Below, one piece after another: positions 21,173 to 29,034 of a DNA stretch of 32,301 bases. The position numbers and the translations under genes were made by a program. The stretch is from positions 1-32,301 of the IMG/VR virus record IMGVR_UViG_3300028024_000191; one strand, given 5' to 3'. Within the stretch, counting starts at the first letter, position 1; each line of letters opens with the position of its first letter. The notes beneath the pieces were generated by a model, which saw nothing but the letters and a program-made list of their open reading frames with translations, ran no database searches and was not told the origin of the DNA. Source of the stretch: a virus.

Positions 21173-23574
21173 GAGTTGCCCGCCTTGTACGTAACGGTGA
21201 GGTTCAACACGTTCATGGGAACCGGGGCATCCGTCCTAAGCTGAACAGTCGGGTCATACGTGGCGCCATTCACGTTCGAGATAGCCATCTTCGCAATACC
21301 CGTCTTCAAAGGGGTTGTGGTGTCGAATGTGTCTTTATCGAACTGGCGGAAGATCACAGGGCGATCATTCACAGTCGCGTCCAAACTCCCGTCAAAGGTG
21401 ATAATCGCTTCGATCACGCGGGTGGGCCTGCCCTTCAAGGACATGCTCGCGAGTTCCGGTGCAATCGGCATTGTCTCTAATCGCGTTTCATATCGGAATC
21501 CCGCGAAGGGTTGAGCCACCGCTACCGGCAAGGTGAAGTTTCCAGAGTTGTCCGTGGTGAAATCACCGATAACCGCGAGCCCGTTATCATCGGAGATGCT
21601 CACCCGGATATCCGTGTTCGCAATGCCTTCAGTGAAGCTATAGGGGCCGGTGCTCGGGGTGGTGTTCGTTGCTTGCTCCCAGTGGTCCAAGTAAACATCC
21701 TGCTGATTCTCGAACACCTCCAGGAAAAAGCGCTGGCTTCCGTTGATTGTACGAGAGACTAGGAAGTAAGCCTCAGCGATCACGCCCACAGTGGCGTCTT
21801 GCAGGGAGTGAGCAACGGTGCAATCCCAGAAAGATCCGTTCGGGGTGTCCCAGGTGGCCCAAGCACGAACCGAACTTGAGCGATCATAGGTGAGAGTGCA
21901 GCAAATCCCATTGTTGCAGGGGACGAAAAGAATTGAACTCTGCGTGTCGCGGTAGTTCGGCAAATATGCGAGACGGCGGGGCAACTCAAGGAGCTGCTCC
22001 AGGTCCACGAACAAGTCATGAGCGTACAAAGTCAGGCTCATGCTGTTATATGCGTCTTGGGTAAAATCGTAGGTGAACCGCGAAACTGTCTTGCGATCCT
22101 GGGAGATAAAGAGGACTTGGCCCCCGATATACTCCGGGGGAATATTGGCCGAACCCACTTGGGTTTGCTGATAGCAGGTGAGCGGCGCCGTGGGTGAAGC
22201 GGCTGCGTTATTTGTCGTGCTGGCGGAAAACTCACCATCCGATGCGAGCACGATCAAGCCGGTACGCGAAGGCAGAATGTTATAGATGGTCTGATTCTGT
22301 GCTGAGTTCGCGATGAACTTAAACGTCTTGGCCGCAGTGGTCGCGGAATCGTCAAAATTGAAGTAGTCACCCGTGTTCCGCGCTACCAGTGCGTTCGGAA
22401 TGTCACGGATACCCGAGAATACCAAACGGTCCGCGTAGAACGTGGAGCATCCCGGATACCCATGAGCTGGGCTCCACATTTGTTCGGTCCAGGTGGTGCT
22501 TGCATTGGTGTTGCCCAGAGCCGTGGCCCCCACCGTGCCAGTCACACGCAGGCCGAACGCAAAGGTAACGTCCTTCAAGTCCAGGGTCGCACCATTGGTG
22601 ACGCGGACACGGAAGCAGGTGTTCCCGGCATTCGTCGGAACGTCAAACCAAGAGACGGTTCCCGCTGTCAGAGTGACCCCGGTGAGCGTTCCCACCCGCA
22701 CAGGTGCAGCGAATGCGGTTGAGCTGTCGGTCTCAAAGATCAGGTCAACCGTTGCGGTGGTGTTCACGTTGATCCCGACGATTTCCACCGCGTGCGAGGT
22801 CGCACCCCAAGAGTATCCAATCCAGCCATTAGCCCCGCAGTTGCACGCGGTACCCGTGGAACCGTCAAAGGCATTCGCTGCTGTGCCTGCGCTCCGTGCG
22901 GCGGTCCCACCTGTGGCATCCTGCGGGAATCCCGTAGTCGTGACGAATGGCTGATTCGTTACGCTTGGATCAGGAATAATGATCACGCCTTGTGCATAGT
23001 ACGAGCTGAAATACGCGAATGTACCGTTCAGGGTCAATGTGATTGAGGTGTTCGCGGTGACCGCTGAAGGTGTAAGGGTCTGCGAGACGTTGTAGCGGAA
23101 CTGAGGCAAGTGAATGAATGCGATATCCCCGATTCCCCAAGAGGTATCCCGTCCATTACGGAACAGCTTCTTCGGAGGGTACCGGGGATGCGTGAGAATG
23201 ATCCGGTCTAGCTGCTGCGACCAGCGAACCCGGCGAAGATCTGCCTTAGCGTAGGGATGAACAATTGTCGCCTTGAACACGCGGTTACGGAAGATATACG
23301 CGGTCCCATTCGGCATAAACGCGATGACATATTCTTGGTCGCGGTTGAAGGAATAGGTCATGATCAGGGCATACTGAAAGTCCGCCCGTGAGATTCCGGT
23401 GAACTCGTAAACATTTCCCAGGCCACGGCGACGCTGTACGCCCCCGTGTGGGAGGATCACCACGTTATTCACATCGAGAGCGCCGCTGAGATACTCCTTT
23501 AGGTCTGTGCGGCCCCTCATGTACGGGCCAAGGTAACCGGTATTGAAGGAAACGAGCGGCTGTTTAAACGGCAT
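21169..23574 (-). CDS. Tail tubular protein B (T7 gp12-like nozzle)
   Basis: 801 aa, the tail nozzle through which DNA leaves the virion. Signatures: KEYLSGALDVNNVVILPHGGVQRRRG near residue 30, FADRLVFSG-type segment (YADRLVFSGIRDIPN, ~385), VASDGEFSAS region, and SRFTYDF. A central insertion (~215-340) looks like an extra beta-sandwich, perhaps carbohydrate-binding (GWIGYSWGATSHAVEIVGINV). The ATG overlaps the tubular A stop (TAATG). Confidence 0.9.
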   Translation of the reverse strand: MPFKQPLVSFNTGYLGPYMRGRTDLKEYLSGALDVNNVVILPHGGVQRRRGLGNVYEFTGISRADFQYALIMTYSFNRDQEYVIAFMPNGTAYIFRNRVFKATIVHPYAKADLRRVRWSQQLDRIILTHPRYPPKKLFRNGRDTSWGIGDIAFIHLPQFRYNVSQTLTPSAVTANTSITLTLNGTFAYFSSYYAQGVIIIPDPSVTNQPFVTTTGFPQDATGGTAARSAGTAANAFDGSTGTACNCGANGWIGYSWGATSHAVEIVGINVNTTATVDLIFETDSSTAFAAPVRVGTLTGVTLTAGTVSWFDVPTNAGNTCFRVRVTNGATLDLKDVTFAFGLRVTGTVGATALGNTNASTTWTEQMWSPAHGYPGCSTFYADRLVFSGIRDIPNALVARNTGDYFNFDDSATTAAKTFKFIANSAQNQTIYNILPSRTGLIVLASDGEFSASTTNNAAASPTAPLTCYQQTQVGSANIPPEYIGGQVLFISQDRKTVSRFTYDFTQDAYNSMSLTLYAHDLFVDLEQLLELPRRLAYLPNYRDTQSSILFVPCNNGICCTLTYDRSSSVRAWATWDTPNGSFWDCTVAHSLQDATVGVIAEAYFLVSRTINGSQRFFLEVFENQQDVYLDHWEQATNTTPSTGPYSFTEGIANTDIRVSISDDNGLAVIGDFTTDNSGNFTLPVAVAQPFAGFRYETRLETMPIAPELASMSLKGRPTRVIEAIITFDGSLDATVNDRPVIFRQFDKDTFDTTTPLKTGIAKMAISNVNGATYDPTVQLRTDAPVPMNVLNLTVTYKAGNS

Positions 23575-24152
23575 TAGAGGCGGACTCCATATCTAGCAGT
23601 CTGCCAGCGGCTTTGACTGATCAGGGTTTGCGGTCCCTTTCCGATTGCATCGCGAGACGAAGCCATGGCGAATTTATCTTTGATCTCCTGGGCAAGACGA
23701 TTCTGTGTGTTGCCGTCCCCCACGAGGGGTTCACACGCCTCATAGGCGAGCATCGCAATAAGGTAGTGAGTGAAGAGAGGCGGAAACTCCCGCTCATCGA
23801 GATCACGCGTATACTTCAAGAATACACGCTGGGACTTCCGGAGGACTCGTCCCGCCTCTTCCGCATAGGTCACGGTGGCCCCGGTTTGATCGATACAAGT
23901 GCCGCCGCTCACGTAGTCTGAGGGGAGCAAGAACCGATAGGCCCAAGTGGTGTCCGTGGGTGCCGCGAGTTCTCGCGAGAGTTCCACAGTGAATTTGTTG
24001 AAGCTCCAGTCATAGCTGGCGAGTGCGGCTTGTTTGGTCGGCTCATAGAGCTGGCCGAACACATCGGCCTCAAATGAACCCTCGTCCAGAGATTGGACTT
24101 TGGCCTTGCCTAGTTTGGTGCTTGCGGTGCTGATAATGTCGAGATTGTTCAC
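23574..24152 (-). CDS. Tail tubular protein A (T7 gp11-like adaptor)
   Basis: 192 aa with GTG start at 24152 and a strong GGAGGAAA ribosome site. Typical family pattern: MNNLDIISTASTKLGKAKVQSLDEGS, ALASYDWSFNKFTVELS, WAYRFLLPSDYVS, LYEACE-like YEACEPLVGD, and a closing RWQTARYG. It connects portal and nozzle in short-tailed phages. Preceded by its own terminator and CCTAAATA motif, so it can be transcribed apart from the capsid genes. Confidence 0.9.
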   Translation of the reverse strand: MNNLDIISTASTKLGKAKVQSLDEGSFEADVFGQLYEPTKQAALASYDWSFNKFTVELSRELAAPTDTTWAYRFLLPSDYVSGGTCIDQTGATVTYAEEAGRVLRKSQRVFLKYTRDLDEREFPPLFTHYLIAMLAYEACEPLVGDGNTQNRLAQEIKDKFAMASSRDAIGKGPQTLISQSRWQTARYGVRL

Positions 24153-24170
24153 GGGGATTTCCTCCGTGGA

Positions 24171-24178
24171 TATTTAGG
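24171..24178 (-). promoter_or_regulatory. CCTAAATA motif before tubular A
   Basis: CCTAAATATCC on the minus strand, between the terminator at 24184-24210 and the GGAGG of the gene. Spacing to the GTG start is 19 bases. Confidence 0.5.
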
Positions 24179-24183
24179 CAAAC

Positions 24184-24210
24184 GAAAAGGCCAGCCGTTT
24201 CGGGCTGGCC
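24184..24210 (-). terminator. Intrinsic terminator after capsid/decoration genes
   Basis: Minus strand stem GGCCAGCC (24210-24203) and GGCTGGCC (24196-24189), 6-nt loop, then TTTTCGTTT. Likely controls the high capsid to tail ratio. Confidence 0.9.
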
Positions 24211-24231
24211 CCTTCTGCGTTCTAGTCCGCG

Positions 24232-24648
24232 TTACGCGAGTAGACGGCGGAACTCCACGATCACGGCAAGGCTCGTGCTGGCGGAGAGGTTTGCACCTCC
24301 CACAGTAAGAACCAAGGAATCGTTAGCCGCATACGTGTAACCACGTCCAGCGGTAACGGCACCCGCAGTAATAGCGGTGTTCGTGTTCACTGCCAGATAG
24401 CCAGCCGAGGCGGAAGAAACCGCGTTCAGATAGCGAGTAGCAGAGCCGGTATCACCCACGGAAACCGTGGAGCTGGCCACTGCCGGAGAAACCACGAGAA
24501 CGTCCAGAATCTGGGCGCCCTTGGCAATCGGAGCAATGGTCCAGGTCTCGCCAATGTTCAGAGCATTGGCCAGAGTGACAACAAACACTTCTTTGCAAAC
24601 TTCGTAGTTCTGCAAACGAGAAGTGGAGGTAGTGTTAAGAGCAGTCAT
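24232..24648 (-). CDS. Putative head decoration / minor capsid protein
   Basis: 138 aa, beta-rich with many Ala/Ser/Thr and few charges (TLANALNIGETWTIAPIAKGAQILDVLVVSP ... SVGDTGSATRYLNAVSSASAG ... LAVIVEFRRLLA). This type of protein often follows the major capsid gene in podoviruses. It is 18 bases downstream of the capsid gene stop and is closed by a terminator, so it is co-transcribed with capsid. Decoration is inferred from place and composition. Confidence 0.65.
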   Translation of the reverse strand: MTALNTTSTSRLQNYEVCKEVFVVTLANALNIGETWTIAPIAKGAQILDVLVVSPAVASSTVSVGDTGSATRYLNAVSSASAGYLAVNTNTAITAGAVTAGRGYTYAANDSLVLTVGGANLSASTSLAVIVEFRRLLA

Positions 24649-24666
24649 TTCTGTTTTCCTCCCCTA

Positions 24667-25482
24667 TTAATCCGCAACGTTCGCAGAGACGATACGCGAG
24701 CTATCGAGCCCGGCAGCGCCCACATACATGTATCCGGCAATCTGCCAAGAAAGCTGCTGCGGTACCCAATCAAACTTGAGCTGGATGTCCTGGAACACGG
24801 CGAGTCCAACAGAGTTCTTCTGATAGCCAAACCGCTTGTGCTGGCCTGCCGTGGGAACCGGCAAGTAGTTGTGCTCGATCACGTTGAAGCCCTGAATGTT
24901 CGTGACGTAACCCTTGCGGACAACCTGATCTTGAATAGCAAAGTTGTTCGCGATGGTGCTGTCAGTGGCCATGTGCTTCATGCCACCCGTGTGGGTGACC
25001 ATGTAGCGGTCCTCGTTTTCAACGTCGAAGGCACTGAGAGCCATTGCCATGGCATTCATGCCTGCGTTGTTCAGAGTGTTCGCGGTGGGCAGCGTGACAG
25101 TCTGTAGACCAGAGATACCGGACATCGCTGAAATGATGATTCCGTCAACCTGACGGCCAAGATCAGAAAGGATCTTCTTCGTCAGGACGTTGCGGTAATC
25201 GATCCGCGAGCGGGCCATATCGAAATTATCGATGATGAAAGCAGAATAAATCTGCTGGCTCTGGCAGGGGACTTTGACAGGGTTCTGCGAGTTGTATGTC
25301 ACGGCATCCGCGCGGGACTTGCCAACGGTAGCAGTGCTGTTGTCAAAGGTAATGAAGTTGTAGATGTCGGCTCCCGTTACCTGCACTTCCTGCACAGTAC
25401 CGCGAAGCTTCGAAGTCATCTGAGTTGCGAGAATGAGAGCCTCTTCGCTCCATTTCTGCGCGACAATTGCGTCAATCGACAT
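24667..25482 (-). CDS. Major capsid protein
   Basis: 271 aa from the ATG at 25482, with GGAGGAATTC as ribosome site; the frame is open to 25518 but without an alternative signal. HK97-fold pattern: N-terminal AIVAQKWSEEALILATQMTSKLRGTVQEV, a loop with FDNSTATVGKSRADAV, a helix/core segment with RNVLTKKILSDLGRQVDGIIISAMS, then GFNVIEHNYLP and IVSANVAD. Position after scaffold and before the decoration gene confirms it. Smaller than T7 gp10 (345 aa). Preceded by a terminator, motif and a 145-nt leader, consistent with strong separate expression. Confidence 0.9.
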   Translation of the reverse strand: MSIDAIVAQKWSEEALILATQMTSKLRGTVQEVQVTGADIYNFITFDNSTATVGKSRADAVTYNSQNPVKVPCQSQQIYSAFIIDNFDMARSRIDYRNVLTKKILSDLGRQVDGIIISAMSGISGLQTVTLPTANTLNNAGMNAMAMALSAFDVENEDRYMVTHTGGMKHMATDSTIANNFAIQDQVVRKGYVTNIQGFNVIEHNYLPVPTAGQHKRFGYQKNSVGLAVFQDIQLKFDWVPQQLSWQIAGYMYVGAAGLDSSRIVSANVAD

Positions 25483-25627
25483 GATTTGAATTCCTCCGTT
25501 TGTCGTTGAGGAACCCAATTCAGTGAAGTTCTCCGTTTCCGCTCAGGAGGGTCCGGGCTTGTGCTACGCAGTGAAGTTATCCGGCCTGATCCGAGCTTCT
25601 CGGGCTTGTTAATCAGCGTTCTGCGAG
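25483..25627 (-). promoter_or_regulatory. Long untranslated leader of the capsid gene
   Basis: About 145 bases between the TAAATA motif and the capsid start with no credible ORF. It contains two copies of AACTTCACTG (minus strand; plus coordinates 25521-25530 and 25569-25578) and a GAGAAGCTC-type small hairpin. Long structured leaders can stabilise an abundant mRNA; this is inference. Confidence 0.4.
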
Positions 25628-25635
25628 TATTTACG
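25628..25635 (-). promoter_or_regulatory. TAAATA-type motif before the capsid gene
   Basis: CGTAAATACTCG on the minus strand, nine bases after the T-tract of the terminator at 25644-25667. Confidence 0.45.
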
Positions 25636-25643
25636 GCAGACAT

Positions 25644-25667
25644 GAAAAAGCCCGCACAAGGCGGGCT
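25644..25667 (-). terminator. Intrinsic terminator after scaffold gene
   Basis: Minus strand stem AGCCCGC (25667-25661) with GCGGGCT (25655-25649), short loop, then TTTTTC. It separates portal/scaffold from the capsid unit. Confidence 0.9.
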
Positions 25668-25672
25668 CTCTC

Positions 25673-26566
25673 TTAGATAGCTCCGGCTCTGCGGAGCTTC
25701 ATTTCCATGAGCTTGTCGATTCGGCTATGGACCTCCGCGTGGGCCGGATGACGCGGGTTATTATAGGCCTCACCACGCATGAGTTCAGAGATATTGCCCT
25801 GAAGGTCTCCGACCCGCTGTGCGGGAACATCACTGTCCGTAATCGGGGAAGCGTCCGCTGATTTCAAACGTAAACTATTGACGAAGTCCATTCCCTCCGG
25901 ATGCATCGCCAAGGCATTCAAGACAACCGGGTCAAGATTTGCCTTGCCCCACTGGGTCGCCGCCGTGCGGTTCCGCTCGTAGTCCTTCCCCCACAGGTCT
26001 TTCAGGGCCTGGGATTTCTCCTGCATATTGCGATCATCAATCCCGTGGGTCTGCTTCATGAACGCGTACATGTTCTGCATCTCTTGGTGATAGAGCTGCA
26101 AACCCGCTTGCATCGCATCCTGACTAAGGTTGTGGGACTTGCCCCATTCCTGATACGCGGCTAAGCCATTTTCCACGCCATAGTTCAGGCCGAGTTCTTC
26201 CGCCTGCTTGTCGAGGTCCGCGTATGTCTCGGGTGCCGTCTGGATTAGCCCGCGTTCCATGGCCATGTTGCGAACCATGTCATCATCGAACTTGCCCGAG
26301 AGCATCTTCTCCAGGTTCTGATACGAGTTGATCAAGTCATCTTGATTCTTGAACTTACCCAGGATCAGCTCGGAAGCCGCATTATCTAGGAGGTTTCCCT
26401 CCTCACTCGGAGGAGACCGGTTCCGGGACGGGCTTAGCAAGTCCCGACTTGGACTTGTCACGCTGGAGTTTCCTTGAACGGGACTTGCGCTCGCCGGTGC
26501 CGCGCTGCTTTGCGCGTTCGTGCTTGATACTCCACTCGATACGTTGCTTGTGCTTTCTATGCTCAT
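25673..26566 (-). CDS. Scaffold / capsid assembly protein
   Basis: 297 aa. N-terminal ~65 residues are Ser/Pro/Ala-rich and disordered; then SELILGKFKNQDDLINSYQNLEKMLSG, a typical scaffold motif of T7 gp9-like proteins; then helices (LAAYQEWGKSHNLSQDAMQAGLQLYHQEMQNMYAFM), and a basic, helical C-terminal tail (PAHAEVHSRIDKLMEMKLRR) that would bind the capsid shell. GAGGA ribosome site. Its first 164 bases overlap the previous gene in another frame, so the disordered N-terminus may have arisen by overprinting. Confidence 0.85.
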   Translation of the reverse strand: MSIESTSNVSSGVSSTNAQSSAAPASASPVQGNSSVTSPSRDLLSPSRNRSPPSEEGNLLDNAASELILGKFKNQDDLINSYQNLEKMLSGKFDDDMVRNMAMERGLIQTAPETYADLDKQAEELGLNYGVENGLAAYQEWGKSHNLSQDAMQAGLQLYHQEMQNMYAFMKQTHGIDDRNMQEKSQALKDLWGKDYERNRTAATQWGKANLDPVVLNALAMHPEGMDFVNSLRLKSADASPITDSDVPAQRVGDLQGNISELMRGEAYNNPRHPAHAEVHSRIDKLMEMKLRRAGAI

Positions 26567-26864
26567 TTAGATTTTCCTCATCCTTAGCTAATTCGACCAC
26601 CATAGGGGCCGGGGTTCTTGCATCCATCCGCTTAAGCCACTCATACAGTTGCAACGCGGCCTTCTCTGTCTTGAACAGGAGCTGGCGGAGAGATCCGCTC
26701 TTGCGGGTACTCCAAACTATTCCGTTGTCTCTCATCCATTTCTTGGGAATCTCAAACCTCTGCTCGTCGGAGATACCAAAGAACATTCCCCAAACGCGTT
26801 CCGTGATTGACACTTCCCAGAGCAGGCTAGTTGTCGCGGTCCTTGAAAGAACTGGCTTCGTCAT
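26403..26864 (-). CDS. Hypothetical basic protein, overlaps scaffold gene by 164 nt
   Basis: 153 aa. Its ATG overlaps the previous stop (ATGA). The first ~95 residues look folded (RVWGMFFGISDEQRFEIPKKWMRDNGIVWSTRKSGSLRQLLFKTEKAALQLYEWLKRM); the last ~55, in the overlap, are basic and low in complexity (KHERAKQRGTGERKSRSRKLQRDKSKSG). It resembles small nucleic-acid-binding phage proteins only in composition. Sits between the Bbp19-like gene and scaffold. Confidence 0.6.
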   Translation of the reverse strand: MTKPVLSRTATTSLLWEVSITERVWGMFFGISDEQRFEIPKKWMRDNGIVWSTRKSGSLRQLLFKTEKAALQLYEWLKRMDARTPAPMVVELAKDEENLNEHRKHKQRIEWSIKHERAKQRGTGERKSRSRKLQRDKSKSGLAKPVPEPVSSE

Positions 26865-27133
26865 CTGGATAACTTCTTGATCGTGTCGAAGAACTCACGG
26901 CGCCCAAGCACGTAGAGAGCCTTATCCTCCGTGGGTGGGTTCTCTTGGTGAATCGGGCTCACGAGTGCTTTGTATTCGAGGAAGTCCAGAACCGTCTGGC
27001 CCTCAGGGGTGGAGAACAGACGTTTACACGCGGAGAGCATATCCGCCTCGTCCACGCGAAGCCCGGACGGCAGCGTGATAGTCTTGATCAGGGGTTTTTG
27101 TGGCGGGGCTTTCCCGTGGGGATCATAGGCCAT
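26861..27133 (-). CDS. Bbp19-like small phage protein
   Basis: 90 aa. The core CKRLFSTPEGQTVLDFLEY ... ALYVLGRREFFDTIKKLSR fits the Bbp19-like domain of podophages (F-x-TPEG-x-VLDxL then a GRRxxxxxI/L helix), always found beside the portal gene. Function in the virion is not established. It is coupled to the next gene by ATGA and has an unusual 30-nt leader with CAGT-type repeats. Confidence 0.65.
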   Translation of the reverse strand: MAYDPHGKAPPQKPLIKTITLPSGLRVDEADMLSACKRLFSTPEGQTVLDFLEYKALVSPIHQENPPTEDKALYVLGRREFFDTIKKLSR

Positions 27134-27142
27134 TGAAAATTC

Positions 27143-27174
27143 CAGTCAGTTACTCAGTTACTGAGCTATTTACT
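27143..27174 (-). promoter_or_regulatory. CAGT-repeat leader and TAAATA motif before the Bbp19-like gene
   Basis: The portal stop (CAGTAA) runs into CAGTAAATAG (27174-27165), then CTCAGTAACTGAG, a 13-nt palindrome (27154-27166), then TAACTGACTGG and the start at 27133. A very similar block precedes the 4551 start (CAGTCACTCACTCAGTCACTG in plus orientation there). Confidence 0.45.
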
Positions 27175-28837
27175 GTTGACCGGAATTTCCTGGGTTCTGT
27201 CCCTGCATCCCCTGGAAAGCCGTGAGCAAGGATTGAATATCGACGGAACCGCCGTGGGGATCGCCCTGTGCCTGTCCTGACTGGGTCGCGGACTGCGCCA
27301 CTTGGGCCATTTGCTGCGTTAGTTGCTGGCGAAGCTGGTCCGCCTGTTGAGGATCACGCATCCAGCGAGCGGGAACACCCAGGGCCGGAGCGATTTCACG
27401 CAATGCCTTCTGAGTGTCAATCTCGGTGCCCACGGATTGAGGACCGAAATTCTGAGAGAGCTGCATAATCGTTTGAAGTCCGGCCTGGGCCTCAGCCTGC
27501 TTCAGCAAGCGGGTGAGCGCGGCGTTTGTATCCACCTGAAACAGCATGCTCAGGCTTTGCACCTGGGAACTGATCCCAAGGGATTTCAATTGAGCGGCAT
27601 CAACCACCCGGAGTTCTCCACGGCGGAAAAGCCTAGCGCAGGTTTGCTCAGCGATTGGCTTTAGAAATTCGCGCTCGATTTTCAACGCGGGTTCACCGAT
27701 GAGGGTTTCCCATTGCTCCTTCAGGTACTGGATGGTTTCGGCTTTCGCATACTGAATCCGGTCAGAACTCGGCATCTGTGGCGCCACCATGTGGGCGTTG
27801 ATCTGCTGTCTAATGCGGTCAATGCTGGTGAAATTCAATTCTGGACGCCCAGGGAACTCCAGGGGCTGGAATGGCTCGGATTCGTACCCAATCACGCCAC
27901 CCGGCTGGATTAGGTCGCGGATTTGAGCGAGGTCTCCCATGGATGCATTCTTGCCCTGCCACATCCCGTTGGCGGCGAATGCCAGGAACACAAGAGAGTC
28001 CTTGACCATCTGATTGACGCTGCGAATATCCGGGAGTGCTGTTCTCGCGGGTGAGTTTCCCCAAGGCGAGCCCGTGATGGTGGACCACCTCGCGACGATG
28101 AACGGGTTCATCTCAAGCTCTGCCTGATTGATGATCTTGCACCGGCTCCCATAGGTCACCCGATAGTCAAACTTGCCGGTGTCCTCGTTCGGAATCACCC
28201 GTTCAAGGATCGTGAATTTCTTCACCGGGGAAGTCTTCGCCTGATCTTGAAGTTCACTCGGAAGCTTCCACGAGGACTTCCGCATCAACATGCGTCCGGT
28301 CATTTGATGACGGCGAAACACGCTATCAATTTTGCTCTTCGTCTTATCCAGGAGGATATAAAGCTCATCGACGGGAACCGGAATGTAGCTGAGCGGCTCG
28401 TCCGGTACGTCATGCACCATCACGCAGTAGGTTCCGGCGCAAATCCCGTCATTTAACGCCTCTGTGGTGGCGTCATAGAAGTTCCGGTTCACGAAGTGCG
28501 AATGTAATTTGATGTTTGCGTCTTCCAGTGCTGCACCCAGCGAGCCACGCAGGGCCGGAGCATTCGGGAACGTGTCACGAATGGTGATCTCAGCCCACGA
28601 GGAACTCTTCGGGACGAGGTTTTTCATACTCCAGGTATTCAGGTTACGCATCGCAAGCGTTGCTGTGGAGTCGTACTGCTGAGTACGATCAAGCGGGCTC
28701 TCATCCTGGGAGAGATCAACGCGGAATCGACGCTGAGGAAGAACGAAGTTGTAAACGTCTTTCAGCTCGGGTTCGTGAATAAGGCGTTCTTGCTTGGCTC
28801 TCTCGAATAGCTTCTTTACGTCGTCTTGAGAGATCAC
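27170..28837 (-). CDS. Portal (head-tail connector) protein, T7 gp8-like
   Basis: 555 aa with GTG start overlapping the previous stop (GTGA). Family marks: MNPFIVARW followed by GSPWGNSPARTALPDIRSVNQM, a conserved stretch of T7-like portals; an N-terminal KELKDVYNFVLPQR-like region (PELKDVYNFVLPQRRFR); a C-terminal Gln-rich tail (QQADQLRQQLTQQMAQVAQ). It forms the ring at the packaging vertex and binds the terminase and the tubular A adaptor. Normal size for the family (~510-560). Confidence 0.93.
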   Translation of the reverse strand: MISQDDVKKLFERAKQERLIHEPELKDVYNFVLPQRRFRVDLSQDESPLDRTQQYDSTATLAMRNLNTWSMKNLVPKSSSWAEITIRDTFPNAPALRGSLGAALEDANIKLHSHFVNRNFYDATTEALNDGICAGTYCVMVHDVPDEPLSYIPVPVDELYILLDKTKSKIDSVFRRHQMTGRMLMRKSSWKLPSELQDQAKTSPVKKFTILERVIPNEDTGKFDYRVTYGSRCKIINQAELEMNPFIVARWSTITGSPWGNSPARTALPDIRSVNQMVKDSLVFLAFAANGMWQGKNASMGDLAQIRDLIQPGGVIGYESEPFQPLEFPGRPELNFTSIDRIRQQINAHMVAPQMPSSDRIQYAKAETIQYLKEQWETLIGEPALKIEREFLKPIAEQTCARLFRRGELRVVDAAQLKSLGISSQVQSLSMLFQVDTNAALTRLLKQAEAQAGLQTIMQLSQNFGPQSVGTEIDTQKALREIAPALGVPARWMRDPQQADQLRQQLTQQMAQVAQSATQSGQAQGDPHGGSVDIQSLLTAFQGMQGQNPGNSGQQ

Positions 28838-29028
28838 AAGTTATAGCCCCCGTTCTGGTTATTCGGGACACCTAGGTATCCGGTTTGCTGACTAGCGAGA
28901 GCAGCACGGCCCTGAAGGGCAGCGGCTCTTGCACGAGCATCGCTATCGGCCTGGGCAGCGGCTGTATCCTCTGCCTGAACCGTGGGCTTTTGCACCTTTG
29001 CGACTTTGGGAGAACTGAAACCACACAT
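28834..29028 (-). CDS. Small virion protein (gp6.7/gp7.3-like)
   Basis: 64 aa: MCGFSSPKVAKVQKP at the start, an Ala/Gln/Asp-rich helix (AEDTAAAQADSDARARAAAL), and a C-terminal NQNGGYNL. T7 gp6.7 starts MCFSP and gp7.3 ends GGGINI; both are small head proteins lost from the capsid at ejection. Immediate position before the portal matches. The MCGF start is shared with the gp14-like protein. Confidence 0.6.
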   Translation of the reverse strand: MCGFSSPKVAKVQKPTVQAEDTAAAQADSDARARAAALQGRAALASQQTGYLGVPNNQNGGYNL

Positions 29029-29034
29029 GACTTT

